Position numbers and translations under genes: made by a program. Below the pieces are notes generated by a model. That model saw only the letters and a program-made list of their open reading frames with translations, made no database searches and was not told the origin of the DNA. This document shows, one piece after another, positions 24,335 to 33,340 of a DNA stretch of 64,000 nucleotides (the first letter of the stretch is position 1; each line of letters opens with the position of its first letter). This DNA comes from Oscillospiraceae bacterium (lineage in GTDB: Bacteria > Bacillota > Clostridia > Oscillospirales > Ruminococcaceae): the NCBI GenBank assembly GCA_017466885.1, contig JAFTTH010000008.1, positions 1-64,000 of the forward strand. The letters run 5' to 3'.

Positions 24335-26029
24335 TTGTGCCAATCCATTTCCTTTCAGAGCAAAACCCTTTCCCCTGATTTCCTCCAGACACTCCAAACA
24401 ATCGGTCTGCGGCAGATAAACCGGCGGATTCCTCCGGCGGGCAAATCTGCCGGGCCTGTTCTCACTGTCTCCTTTGAGTCAGACCCAACCCTCCCCGGAG
24501 ACAGTTACCGCATCACTACCCGATCCTCCCGCATCCTTGCGGAGGCCTCCACCCGGTGTGGATTTCTTGCCGCTCTAGGCTTCCTCCTGCGGGACGGAAC
24601 CTTTTCTTCTACCGGATTTCAGTCCGGAAACTTCTGCGGAGAAATTCATCCTCAAAAGCATTTCCGGTGCATGTATTTTGCGTCACATTTTCATAATTTC
24701 TATCATGATGCGCCCATAGAAAAGGTTCGGGAGTATATCGAGGACCTTTCCCTGTGGGGGCTGAATACCCTATGCTTTTGGTTTGATCTGCATCATTATT
24801 CCTCCTGTCTGGACCCGGAGGGTATTGCTATGATTGAGCGGATCAAGCAGATGATCTCCCACACCAAGGCCTTAGGGTTAAAGACTATGCTTCTGACCCT
24901 TTCCAATGAAATGTTTGCCAACTCTCCCCGGGAGATTCGGGCAGACTGGTTCCCTCAAGGGAACTACCACAGTCAATTGATGGGGCATTACCATATTGAG
25001 GCCTGCCCCTCCAAGCCGGGTGGAATGGAGGCGATCCTTTCCGTCCGCAGTCAGATGCTGGATGTTTTTGCTGACACACCCCCCGATTACATTACCATTT
25101 GGCCGTACGATCAAGGTGGATGCACCTGTCCTGACTGTGCACCTTGGGGCGGAAACGGTTTTTTACGGGTCGCCCGCGCTTTGAAAGAGCTGATCCACCA
25201 AAAAATGCCTCAAACAGAAATCTGCCTTTCCGCCTGGTACTTTGACCATTTCACCACCGGTGAATGGGATGCCTTCATCCGGGAGGTGGAGCGGGGAGAT
25301 TACTCTGAGTGGGTCAAATATCTCGTGGTGTTTTTCAATGAATCAGAGCCCCTCCCCTCTGCTCTGCAAGAGAACGGCAATCTTGCCGGCATTCCGCTGA
25401 TCGGTTTCCCTGAGATCAGCATGTTTCAGGCGGAGCCTTGGGGTGGCTTCGGCGCCAACCCCATGCCCACGCGGCTGGAAGCACTATGGAGGAGAGATTC
25501 CGCCCTTCTCTCAGGTGGATACCCCTATTCAGAGGGGATCTTCGAGGATATCAACAAGGCGATCATGCTCTCCTTCTACACAGGAACAGCCAAAACCGCT
25601 TATGAGGCGGTAACCGAATATGCACGGTTCGAGTATTCCGCCGAGCACGCTGAGGAAATTTCCGATCTGATCTTCTTAATGGAACGGACTCTTCCCCGCG
25701 TCCGGGATGAAGAACGCGAGACCGCCGAGGGACTCCCCGCTATTTTCCGTCTGGAACAAACGGAACAGGTCGAGGAGATCTACGAGCGCGCCCAAAAGCT
25801 GAACGCTCTCCTGGATCAGTCTGTCCGAAGCTCCTGGAGATGGCGAATCCTTTATCTGCGGGCACTGATCGACCATGAACTACTAGCTCATAACTTTACC
25901 ATCTCCGGGCAGTGCGAGGAATATTTTGAAGAGCTGACCGAGATCTATTTCGCCGAGCAGGCCAACTATTACGTTGCGCCGCCTACCCGCCGTTCTCTCA
26001 AAAAAACGAGAGAATTTTATCTGGTATGA
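24335..26029 (+). CDS. Glycoside hydrolase-like protein with GH20b-type N-terminal domain
   Basis: The 564-residue protein starts with an alpha/beta domain like that before GH20 and GH67 barrels (DSYRITTRSSRILAEASTRC, about residues 55-75). A (beta/alpha)8-type domain follows from about 105 (FRCMYFASHFHNFYHD, LSLWGLNTLCFWFDLHHY). A cysteine pair sits in GGCTCPDCAPWGG near 262-270 and may bind metal. The last 150 residues are helical. TTG 24335, ten bases after GGAAGG, is the only well-placed start. No secretion signal is seen. The exact family and substrate are unknown; the glycosidase call rests on fold and neighbours. Confidence 0.65.
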   Translation: MCQSISFQSKTLSPDFLQTLQTIGLRQINRRIPPAGKSAGPVLTVSFESDPTLPGDSYRITTRSSRILAEASTRCGFLAALGFLLRDGTFSSTGFQSGNFCGEIHPQKHFRCMYFASHFHNFYHDAPIEKVREYIEDLSLWGLNTLCFWFDLHHYSSCLDPEGIAMIERIKQMISHTKALGLKTMLLTLSNEMFANSPREIRADWFPQGNYHSQLMGHYHIEACPSKPGGMEAILSVRSQMLDVFADTPPDYITIWPYDQGGCTCPDCAPWGGNGFLRVARALKELIHQKMPQTEICLSAWYFDHFTTGEWDAFIREVERGDYSEWVKYLVVFFNESEPLPSALQENGNLAGIPLIGFPEISMFQAEPWGGFGANPMPTRLEALWRRDSALLSGGYPYSEGIFEDINKAIMLSFYTGTAKTAYEAVTEYARFEYSAEHAEEISDLIFLMERTLPRVRDEERETAEGLPAIFRLEQTEQVEEIYERAQKLNALLDQSVRSSWRWRILYLRALIDHELLAHNFTISGQCEEYFEELTEIYFAEQANYYVAPPTRRSLKKTREFYLV

Positions 26030-26049
26030 CCCGAAGGAGGTCTGAATCA

Positions 26050-29000
26050 ATGCGATTAGAGAATCTGAAGGATGCCTTTCAAAATCCGTCTGCAGAGTTT
26101 CGTTCCTATCCCTTCTATTCCTTAAATGGAAAACTGGATCCTGCCGAGGTAGACCGGCAGGTCCGGGATATGCATCAGCATGGGATGGGCGGATTTTTCC
26201 TCCACTCCCGAGAGGGCCTGGAAACAGAATACATGAGCGAAGCCTGGCTGGATGCCATTCAGGCCGCCGTTTCTGCCGCCAAAGAGACCGGGATGTATGC
26301 CTGGCTATACGATGAAGACCGTTTTCCCTCCGGAGGTGCCGGCGGACTGGTGCAGAGCGCCGACCGGGATGGGAACAGCGCCAAAGCCATCACTATGGAG
26401 CTGGGAACCGCCTTTTGCTTTGAAGATAACTGCTATCCTTTTGTGGTGCGACTGGAGGGTGAGACGCTGGTTTCCTTTCGTCCGGTCACCCGGGAGGAGC
26501 CTCTTTCGGAGGGTGAACAGGTTGCCCTCTTTCGCACAGAGCGTTCCCTCCCCTGCGAATGGTTCAATAATGAAGCCCCGCCCGATAATCTGAGTCCTGA
26601 CGCCGTCTCCCGCTTCCTTTCGGTCACCCACGAACGATACAAAGAACGTTTCGGAGAAGAGTTCGGCAAGACAATCCACGGGATTTTCACCGACGAACCA
26701 AACATCGCCGATTTCCGTTGCCGATATTCCGCCGGTCGGTACTGGGTACCCTGGACTGACTCTTTCTGGGAATTCTTCGCAGAACGCCGCGGTTACCGTT
26801 TGGAGGAGCATCTTCCCGAAATTTTCTGGGAAGGAGAGCAAACCCCCGCCATCCGGCACGACTACTGGCGCACAATTACCGAGCGGTTCTGTACCGCATA
26901 TTCCAAGCAAATCAGTGAATGGTGCGACCAAAATAATCTGATGCTGACCGGTCACTATATGGGCGAGCCCGTTCCCGCCTTTTCCACCCGGATGAGCGGC
27001 TCGGTGATGCCTCATTACTATTATCAAAAGCTCCCCGGCATTGACGTTTTAATGGAGCGAATCGCCGAGGTTCTCACCGCAAAACAGTGCAGTAGCGTTG
27101 CCAACCAAATGGGGCGGAGAAGCATCTGTGAGCTTTACGGCTGCACCGGTTGGGAATTCACCTTTGAGGGACAAAAATGGGTTGGCGACTGGCTTTACGC
27201 TCTGGGAATTGACACCCGTTGCCAGCATCATACCCTTTACAGCAGCTGCGGCTGCCGCAAACGGGATTACCCGCCCACCTTCAACGAAATCAGCTGTTGG
27301 TGGGAGCACAATCATATTACTGAGGATTATTTCGCCCGTCTTTCCGCCGCACTATCGGGAGGAAAGGCTGTACGCCAGGTTTTAGTCATCCACCCCCAAT
27401 CCACCGCATGGATGACCACCGGAAAAGGCAACTGTGCTGATTTTGTTTGGGATACCGATGATCGTCAGGCGCTCTTGTTGCAGCAAAAACTTGAGCAGAC
27501 TGTTTGTGCTTTGCTTGGTTCTCACATTGACTTCGATTTCGGGGACGAACTGATTATGGAGGAGATCGCCTCAGCATCCGAAGGCACCATCTCCATCGGT
27601 CAGATGCAGTACCCAATTGTACTTCTCCCCCATATGAGCACCATTACTCACTCCACCCTTGAATTACTCCTTTCCTTTGCCAACCAGGGAGGGACACTTC
27701 TCTCTATTGGACAGGAGCTGAACCGGGTAGATGGCCGCCTTGACGAAGACATCTCCCAACTGATCCATCATCCCAACATGATCCGCGTGGATACCCTTTC
27801 CCAACTTGTTTCCCAGCTTCGTAGGATCATCCCTTCTGCCGTCAGCATCCAGAATATTGCCGCGCAGGAGCAGGGAAGCATTTATTACCTGCTGAAGGAG
27901 TTCGAGGACCACTATACCCTCTTCCTTGCCAATACAGCCCGGGAGGAGGGCACTACTGCAAAGATTACCCTTCCCCTGACAGGCCGGGTGGAAAAATGGG
28001 ATCCTCTGACCGGGAAAAAGGAGGAAATTGCAGTTGAGAAGGGAGAAACAACCCTTTCCTTTCTCAATTTCTTTGACCCTGCCGGGTCTGCCCTTTACAT
28101 CATCGCAAAGGGCCACCCCCCTACCCTTTCAGACACCCCGACATTCCTCCCCATGGAATACGCTGACTATTCCGAAAAGCTGATCCTACCTGCCAAAACA
28201 GCAGTAAGACGCACCCATCCCAACGTTCTGTTGCTGGATTATTGCAGCTATCGGCTGAACGACGAGGCTTGGTCGGAACAGATGCAGGTATGGGATGCGC
28301 AGCGAAAGCTCCGGGAACGTTTGGAAATGCGGCAAATTCATTGTAACGGTACACCCCAGCGATATCAATGGGCAGACATCCCTCACAAAAATGACGGACA
28401 CAGCCTTTCTTTGCGGTTTATCTTTGATGTTTGCCAGACCCCTCAAACCGTTTCCCGGATTGCAATTGAAAAGCCGGAGCCCTTCCGTATCATTCTCAAT
28501 GGCACTCCGGTGGAAAACACCCCCGACGGTTGGTATTTCGACCGGGAGCTGAAAACGATCCCCCTTCCTTCCCTGAAAAAGGGAGAAAACGAGCTGATCC
28601 TCACCTGCGCTTACAAAAACGCCTACGAACTTGAGGATATCTTTCTTCTGGGAGACTTTGGAGTAACTGTGGATCGCAAGATCATTGCAGAGCCAAAAGA
28701 GATCCGGATCGGCGACTGGGGCCCGCAGGGTTATTTCCATTATGCCGGTGGTTTGCGCTACCGGTACACCTTCCAGTGGGATCCTTCCAAAAACGCCACC
28801 CTGTTTCTGGAGGATTGGAAGGGTGTGACCGTGCATATCCGTGTCAACGGCAAAGATGCCGGAGATTTTCCCTGGCGCCGGTCAGAGGGGCTTGATATTA
28901 CTGATTTTCTCTTTTGCGGTACGAACTCCCTTGAAATCGAGGTAGTGGGAAGTCAACGAAATGTTTTCGGCCTATTCCACGGCACGGTGAGTCACAACGT

Positions 29001-29106
29001 CTGGACGGATTGGACCTTCTTCTCCCGTGAGGGTGCACGGAATGACCCTGAATACATCACCCTCCCCTACGGTCTGTTCCGACGGCCCTTTATCCGGATC
29101 GGTTAA
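26050..29106 (+). CDS. Large glycoside hydrolase (GH106-like)
   Basis: The 1018-residue protein begins with FYSLNGKLDPAEVDRQV, GMGGFFLHSREGLE and YDEDRFPSGGAGG, the pattern of the GH106 alpha-L-rhamnosidase group and close uncharacterised relatives. Possible catalytic acids lie in GIFTDEPNI (about 220) and GHYMGEPVP (about 305). The middle is a (beta/alpha)8 barrel with a glutamine-amidotransferase-like insertion. The last 300 residues form beta domains typical of carbohydrate binding. ATG 26050 follows GAAGGAGG; the frame also opens at 26026 but without a site. There is no signal peptide, so it acts on imported oligosaccharides. Confidence 0.72.
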   Translation: MRLENLKDAFQNPSAEFRSYPFYSLNGKLDPAEVDRQVRDMHQHGMGGFFLHSREGLETEYMSEAWLDAIQAAVSAAKETGMYAWLYDEDRFPSGGAGGLVQSADRDGNSAKAITMELGTAFCFEDNCYPFVVRLEGETLVSFRPVTREEPLSEGEQVALFRTERSLPCEWFNNEAPPDNLSPDAVSRFLSVTHERYKERFGEEFGKTIHGIFTDEPNIADFRCRYSAGRYWVPWTDSFWEFFAERRGYRLEEHLPEIFWEGEQTPAIRHDYWRTITERFCTAYSKQISEWCDQNNLMLTGHYMGEPVPAFSTRMSGSVMPHYYYQKLPGIDVLMERIAEVLTAKQCSSVANQMGRRSICELYGCTGWEFTFEGQKWVGDWLYALGIDTRCQHHTLYSSCGCRKRDYPPTFNEISCWWEHNHITEDYFARLSAALSGGKAVRQVLVIHPQSTAWMTTGKGNCADFVWDTDDRQALLLQQKLEQTVCALLGSHIDFDFGDELIMEEIASASEGTISIGQMQYPIVLLPHMSTITHSTLELLLSFANQGGTLLSIGQELNRVDGRLDEDISQLIHHPNMIRVDTLSQLVSQLRRIIPSAVSIQNIAAQEQGSIYYLLKEFEDHYTLFLANTAREEGTTAKITLPLTGRVEKWDPLTGKKEEIAVEKGETTLSFLNFFDPAGSALYIIAKGHPPTLSDTPTFLPMEYADYSEKLILPAKTAVRRTHPNVLLLDYCSYRLNDEAWSEQMQVWDAQRKLRERLEMRQIHCNGTPQRYQWADIPHKNDGHSLSLRFIFDVCQTPQTVSRIAIEKPEPFRIILNGTPVENTPDGWYFDRELKTIPLPSLKKGENELILTCAYKNAYELEDIFLLGDFGVTVDRKIIAEPKEIRIGDWGPQGYFHYAGGLRYRYTFQWDPSKNATLFLEDWKGVTVHIRVNGKDAGDFPWRRSEGLDITDFLFCGTNSLEIEVVGSQRNVFGLFHGTVSHNVWTDWTFFSREGARNDPEYITLPYGLFRRPFIRIG

Positions 29107-29131
29107 TACTCTTGGAAAGGAATGAGCATCT

Positions 29132-30418
29132 TTGGTGAAGCTATCGGTTGATTTCAGTCAAGACCTTGGGCCAATCAAGCCTCTTAACGGCATCAACAAC
29201 GGCCCCCTTTGCTTCGGCGAAACCATTGATCTTTCCGATCGGTTTCGTGAGGCAAAATTTCCCTATTCTCGGTTGCACGATCCTAACTGGCCCCACCCTT
29301 ACGAGGTGGACATTCACACTGTTTTTCCCGATTTTTCCAGAGACCCAGCCCGGCCGGAAAGCTATCAGTTTCGCCGGACGGACGAATATATTGCATCAAT
29401 AAAGAATACCGGAGCAGATATTGTCTATCGGTTGGGGGAGAGTATTGAACACAGCAAGACGAAATACCACGTTCATCCCCCCGCAGACTTTAAGAAGTGG
29501 ACGCAGATCTGCATCGGCATTATCCGTCATATGAACGAAGGCTGGGGAGATGGACATCATTTCGGAATCCGGTACTGGGAAATCTGGAACGAGCCGGATA
29601 ATCCCTCCGGAGAATGTATGTGGAGCGGAACAGATCAACAATACTTCGATCTTTATGCCACCGCCGCCACCGCCATCAAAGATCACGACAGCACTCTGAA
29701 GGTAGGCGGATACGCCGCCACAATGGTCAACGATGCCTTTCTCCTTGCCTTTCTGGAACAGTGCAGAAACCGCAATCTCCCGCTGGACTTCTTCTCCTGG
29801 CACACCTACACCCAGGATGTTTCCTTCCTTGTAGGGAACGCTCGAAAGGTCAAGGGTCTGCTGGAGCAGTACGGCTTTGGACAGGCGGAGGTTCACTTGA
29901 ACGAATGGAATTATGCCCCTATCGATACCGGCGTAGATGCATCTGATGCCGCAAAGACTCTTCGCCATGTTTTTCAGGCGATGCACGGTGCCAAAGGCAT
30001 GAGCTACGACGCATCGGCAATGCTTGCTCTGCTGGATGAACCGGTAGATCTGGCCAACTTCTATGATGTGGCTGCCAGTTCTATTTGGGGGATGTTTGAT
30101 CCTTATGGCGTTCCCTATATGAGCTTTTGGGCATTCAAGGCCTTTGGGTTACTCCGGGAGGGCAACCGGGTTCGGACAAAGGTGGAAGGCGACCGACTTT
30201 ACGCCGCCGCGTCCATTCTGGAGAAGCAAAAGCTCGGGCGCATTATGATCAGCAATCCTTCTGAAAAATCCGAACACATCTCTTTGGATTGCGCCGGCCA
30301 AATTCTCCGGGGATATATCGCTGACCCGGAAGGAGAATGGCGCCCCCTTGATGTTGATCCTGCCAAGCTGCAGCTTCCCGGCTATTCCGTTTGTCTGCTT
30401 GAGATATCTCAGATATAA
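29132..30418 (+). CDS. GH39-family glycosidase
   Basis: The 428-residue enzyme has the GH39/clan A signature: acid/base Glu in YWEIWNEPDNP (about residue 153) and nucleophile Glu in VHLNEWNYAP (about 258), in a (beta/alpha)8 barrel, with a short C-terminal beta domain. Characterised family members are beta-xylosidases and alpha-L-iduronidases. It starts at TTG 29132, 11 bases after GGAAAGG; GTG 29135 is an alternative. It is cytoplasmic and the fourth enzyme gene of the plus arm. The substrate is not determined, but a xylose- or uronate-containing oligosaccharide is plausible. Confidence 0.83.
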   Translation: MVKLSVDFSQDLGPIKPLNGINNGPLCFGETIDLSDRFREAKFPYSRLHDPNWPHPYEVDIHTVFPDFSRDPARPESYQFRRTDEYIASIKNTGADIVYRLGESIEHSKTKYHVHPPADFKKWTQICIGIIRHMNEGWGDGHHFGIRYWEIWNEPDNPSGECMWSGTDQQYFDLYATAATAIKDHDSTLKVGGYAATMVNDAFLLAFLEQCRNRNLPLDFFSWHTYTQDVSFLVGNARKVKGLLEQYGFGQAEVHLNEWNYAPIDTGVDASDAAKTLRHVFQAMHGAKGMSYDASAMLALLDEPVDLANFYDVAASSIWGMFDPYGVPYMSFWAFKAFGLLREGNRVRTKVEGDRLYAAASILEKQKLGRIMISNPSEKSEHISLDCAGQILRGYIADPEGEWRPLDVDPAKLQLPGYSVCLLEISQI

Positions 30419-30455
30419 TAACCCCCCAACAACAAAAAGAACAGGAGAAAACAAT

Positions 30456-31805
30456 ATGAGCACAATTGCATTTATTGGATTCGGTGAAGTTAACACTCCC
30501 TTTGATCTAATCGAAAAAAAATGCACCGCAGCACAGGAGTCCTTGAAGGCAGAAGGCCTTGAAGTGATCTCCGTTGGCCCGGTTACGGACGATGAAAAAG
30601 GCGAGGATGTCCGCAGGGCGTTGGATGCCCTGGAGGGCACCTCCTTTGACGCGATGGTTCTTTGCATTGCAGGATGGATTCCTACTCACGCAGTCATTTC
30701 CATCACCGAGCAATACCGGAACAAGCCGATGATCCTTTGGGGACTCTGCGGCTGGATCGAATCGGACGGCCGACTGGTCACCACCGCCGATCAGGCTGGT
30801 ACCTCAGCTCTCCGTAAAACGATGTCTGACCTGGGGTACTGCTTTAAGTACGTTTATGACATTATTGGGCTCCCCTCCCGCTCGTCGGCTGTCGCTGATT
30901 TTGCCAAAGCAGCAACAGCTGCAACAAAACTCCGTTCCGCCAAGGCCGGAATGGCCGGATACCGGGATATGCGTCTTTACGGGACTCTCTACGACGGTGC
31001 TTCTCTGAAGAAAGTGACCGGCGTGGAAATCGAAACCTTTGAAATGCTGGAACTTTATCAGCGGTATCAGGCAGTAGATCCTGCCCAGCGGCAGGAAATT
31101 ATCGATTATATGCTGAAAAACTGGAAATTTGATAAACCCGCCAAAGAGGAAAGTCTACAGATGGCAGCCGGATATTTTCTTGCCGCCAAGCAGATCACAG
31201 AGGAGCGGGGCTATTCCGCTGTATCTTTGAAGGATGTTGACGGAATGAAAAAGCTTCTGGGCTTCCCTCCCGCTCCGATCTTCACCCTTTTGTCCGACAT
31301 CTGCAAGGTTTCTACCATCCCTGAAAATGATGCTTTGGGCAGTGTTACGCAGATGATGGTCAAATATTTGACTGGACAATGCGGCGCTTATCTGGAGTTT
31401 TACGAATTCTTCGAGGACCGCGTTTTGGCCGGTGTTCCCGATTTTGTTCCGAGTGAGATTGTGGACGGCCAGGTAACGGTAATGCCTGCCGCCTTCGGTG
31501 AGCTTTCAGAAGGTATTCTGAATGTCTCCAAAGTCAAGCCCGGCAAGCTTACTATGTGCCGCCTGGTTTACACCGATGGAAAATACGCAATGCATATGGT
31601 CACCGGAGAAGGAATCGCCCCCCGGAAGTGGGAAGAAGCCGGCTGGACACAGCCGGCCCCCCAGCTTCCCGGTCTGGAAATCCTCCTGCAGGATACGGAA
31701 GCCTTCACCCAGAATGTTATGTGTCAGCATTATATCATCGCTTACGGTGATATTACCGCGCAGATGACTGATCTTTGCAAAATTCTCAGTATCTCTATTC
31801 TCTGA
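30456..31805 (+). CDS. L-fucose/L-arabinose isomerase family protein
   Basis: The 449-residue protein has the N-terminal Rossmann-type domain of the FucI/AraA superfamily (STIAFIGFGEVNTPFDLIEK), the central region around LCIAGWIPTHAVISI and GLCGWIESDG, and the conserved Glu in ITEERGYSAVSLKD, where these enzymes bind metal. The C-terminal beta domain includes CRLVYTDGKYAMHMVTGEG. These enzymes turn aldoses into ketoses. ATG 30456 follows AGGAG. It ends the glycosidase operon, so it probably handles the released monosaccharide, for which L-fucose, L-rhamnose or a pentose are all possible. Confidence 0.8.
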   Translation: MSTIAFIGFGEVNTPFDLIEKKCTAAQESLKAEGLEVISVGPVTDDEKGEDVRRALDALEGTSFDAMVLCIAGWIPTHAVISITEQYRNKPMILWGLCGWIESDGRLVTTADQAGTSALRKTMSDLGYCFKYVYDIIGLPSRSSAVADFAKAATAATKLRSAKAGMAGYRDMRLYGTLYDGASLKKVTGVEIETFEMLELYQRYQAVDPAQRQEIIDYMLKNWKFDKPAKEESLQMAAGYFLAAKQITEERGYSAVSLKDVDGMKKLLGFPPAPIFTLLSDICKVSTIPENDALGSVTQMMVKYLTGQCGAYLEFYEFFEDRVLAGVPDFVPSEIVDGQVTVMPAAFGELSEGILNVSKVKPGKLTMCRLVYTDGKYAMHMVTGEGIAPRKWEEAGWTQPAPQLPGLEILLQDTEAFTQNVMCQHYIIAYGDITAQMTDLCKILSISIL

Positions 31806-31871
31806 TCCGCTAAGAAGACATACAGCTATGACCGCTCCCAAAAGAAGGTCGCACAATAAGGTGCCTATTAG

Positions 31872-31905
31872 AAAAGCCAACGTCTTTAAGACGCTGGCTT
31901 TTTCT
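31872..31905. terminator. Terminator of the sugar operon
   Basis: AAAGCCAACGTCTT pairs with AAGACGCTGGCTTT around a TA loop (one C-A mismatch), with T-rich DNA after it on both strands. Confidence 0.8.
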
Positions 31906-31998
31906 CTTTGTTCAAGACACGGCGGAATGATTCCTTGATATCCTTGAACGAATCCTCATACTCCTTCTTGTAGAAATCATCTTCCGTTGGACCTTGTT
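31879..31998 (-). pseudogene. C-terminal gene remnant
   Basis: A minus-strand frame of about 39 codons with no start is bounded upstream by TAG. It is rich in acidic and basic residues (DDFYKKEYEDSFKDIKESF), as in the helical tail of a cytoplasmic or mobile-element protein. It ends at TAA inside the shared terminator stem. I cannot name the parent gene. It adjoins a partial palindromic array, so the region is a site of past deletion. Confidence 0.45.
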
Positions 31999-32029
31999 CA
32001 TCCTGCTCCTATGTATTTTCACTGCTGCA

Positions 32030-32190
32030 TATCAGTAATGCGATGCGTTCCACCCACGCGCCGAAGGCGTGCATCACAGACCGAAGGTCGGCATCACACA
32101 CGAAATGCGCATCACGTTCCGAAAGGAACGCTTCACTCAAAAAAAGCCTAATTTGTCCGGTAGACAAAAGGGGATTTTTGTTGCGAAAGA
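32030..32190. repeat. Partial palindromic array 3
   Basis: Hairpins such as CGCC-GAA-GGCG, GACC-GAA-GGTC and GTTCC-GAAA-GGAAC are joined by GCATCACA/GCATCACG-type linkers in one orientation only. The tail GCCTAATTTGTC with a pairing GACAAA matches the tail of array 4 at about 32800. It looks like the right half of a branched array. Confidence 0.65.
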
Positions 32191-32244
32191 GCGAGCAAAC
32201 GGTGCGTAAATGTAGGTAAGAAAAGCGAAAAGGTGCTTGAATAA

Positions 32245-32574
32245 TCAGATGACTTCAATCTTACCTATGATATGACGATTAAATTCCGCCAAATCTTCCG
32301 CGGGAATCCAGAACTCTTGGTGATAACTTGCTCCTACTGTTTGAATATCAAATTGAGAAATATAGGTATCTTCAATTTCAAATGTTGTAACATATCCTGC
32401 ATAACCCGAATCGGCAGATTTTTTGTTCCATTTTTCTGCGATTTCACGAGCATATTTTTCATTTAGAACAGGATAAAAGATAGGTTGTTCGGGAAGTCTT
32501 GGAGGATATTCCCTGTAATCCACCTTTGCGATTAAATCCAATTCTGCCTGTCCAACAGGTCTATATAATCTCAT
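32245..32574 (-). CDS. Small protein annotated in relatives as ADP-ribosylation/crystallin J1
   Basis: The 109-residue protein has the pattern LYRPVGQAELDLI, FPPRLPEQPIFYPVLN-like, YAREIAEKWN, GYVTTFEI, HQEFWIPAEDLAEFN, HIIGKIEV. I recall the same family in many Firmicutes under the name 'ADP-ribosylation/crystallin J1'; no activity has been demonstrated to my knowledge. ATG 32574 follows a full AAGGAGG. Its promoter uses bases of the adjacent palindromic array as -35 box. The gene is an isolated one between two repeat arrays. Confidence 0.6.
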   Translation of the reverse strand: MRLYRPVGQAELDLIAKVDYREYPPRLPEQPIFYPVLNEKYAREIAEKWNKKSADSGYAGYVTTFEIEDTYISQFDIQTVGASYHQEFWIPAEDLAEFNRHIIGKIEVI

Positions 32575-32595
32575 AAACAGACCTCCTTTTTTACA

Positions 32596-32624
32596 ATGAT
32601 ACTATATGTTTCGATGTTTTTCAA
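32596..32624 (-). promoter_or_regulatory. Promoter at the array 4 edge
   Basis: TTGAAA (32624-32619), a 17-base spacer and TATCAT (32601-32596); the -35 lies in the base of the palindromic array. Confidence 0.6.
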
Positions 32625-32877
32625 TGATGCATCGCCTGCGGCGATATGATGTTATGCTCCGCATAATGATGTTGCTCGTTTCGCTCGCAATGATGCGATG
32701 TTTGCCCCAAAATGTGGCGAAGCCACACATCATTCGCAAAGCGAACATCATTAGGCGAAGCCGTCATCATTTGCCGAAGGCAAACATCATTCAAAAAAGC
32801 CTAATTTGTCTGGTAGACAAAAGAGGTCTTTTTGTTGTCTATGTGCTACAAAAAAGATATTTTCGGCATTATTGAAT
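32612..32877. repeat. Branched palindromic array 4
   Basis: Left-half hairpins (ATCGCC/GGCGAT, TTATGC/GCATAA and others) are joined by ATGATG(TT) and right-half hairpins (GTGGC/GCCAC, TTCGC/GCGAA, TTTGCC/GGCAAA) by (AA)CATCAT, so the halves are mirror images in their linkers. The base is TTTTTCAATGATG against CATCATTCAAAAA. A TTTGTC/GACAAA hairpin and the AT-rich tail beginning CTATGTGCTAC follow and lead into array 5. Confidence 0.75.
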
Positions 32878-33074
32878 ATGAATTCGAACTCTTACATAAA
32901 TCACGGCGAAAGCCGTGTATATCATCAATTCCGCAGGAATTGCATATCATCAAAACGAAGTTTTGCATATCATCATTGCGAAAAGAAATGCAGCCTGCGG
33001 CTGATGATATACACCTTCGGTGATGAGATACACGCTTGCGCGTGATGATATACCATTGCTTTCGCAATGGATAA
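32878..33074. repeat. Branched palindromic array 5
   Basis: It begins with TATGAATTCGAACTC, identical or nearly identical for about 50 bases to the start of element 2. Hairpins are joined by ATATCATC in the left half and GATGATATA in the right half, with the centre near 32990. It ends at GCAATGG just before the tRNA terminator. Confidence 0.75.
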
Positions 33075-33075
33075 A

Positions 33076-33103
33076 AAATCGACAGGTCGAAACCTGTCGA
33101 TTT
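33076..33103 (-). terminator. Terminator of the Thr-Gly tRNA operon
   Basis: On the minus strand AAATCGACAGGT and ACCTGTCGATTT form a stem with a four-base loop and a T-run, directly after the CCA of tRNA-Gly. Confidence 0.9.
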
Positions 33104-33104
33104 C

Positions 33105-33178
33105 TGGAGCGGGTGATGGGAATCGAACCCACATGGCCGGCTTGGGAAGCCGGTGCTCTGCCACTGAGCTACACCCGC
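33105..33178 (-). tRNA. tRNA-Gly (CCC)
   Basis: The 74-base gene has acceptor GCGGGTG/CACCCGC, anticodon loop TTCCCAA giving CCC, T-loop TTCGATT and encoded CCA. Confidence 0.97.
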
Positions 33179-33186
33179 GAATATAC

Positions 33187-33262
33187 TGGAGCTAATGGTG
33201 GGACTCGAACCCGCGACCTGCGCATTACGAATGCGCTGCTCTACCAACTGAGCTACATTAGC
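33187..33262 (-). tRNA. tRNA-Thr (CGU)
   Basis: The 76-base gene has acceptor GCTAATG/CATTAGC, anticodon loop TTCGTAA giving CGU, and encoded CCA. It is first in a two-gene tRNA operon. Confidence 0.97.
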
Positions 33263-33283
33263 ATCACTTTATAACGCCAGTAT

Positions 33284-33312
33284 ATTATACCTTGAAGAGC
33301 CGGGATTGTCAA
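33284..33312 (-). promoter_or_regulatory. Thr-Gly tRNA promoter
   Basis: A perfect TTGACA (33312-33307), 17-base spacer and TATAAT (33289-33284). Confidence 0.9.
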
Positions 33313-33340
33313 TACCAAAACGGAAGTTTTTTTCCGACAG

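Noticed and set aside
31824..31940. A 36-codon plus-strand frame beginning MTAPKRRSHNK
   Set aside because: It runs through the sugar-operon terminator, has no ribosome binding site, and ends by chance.
32612..33074. Possible CRISPR array
   Set aside because: The repeated units are linkers of about 8 bases between palindromes of different sequence, not identical repeats of 25-40 bases with unique spacers, and there are no cas genes.
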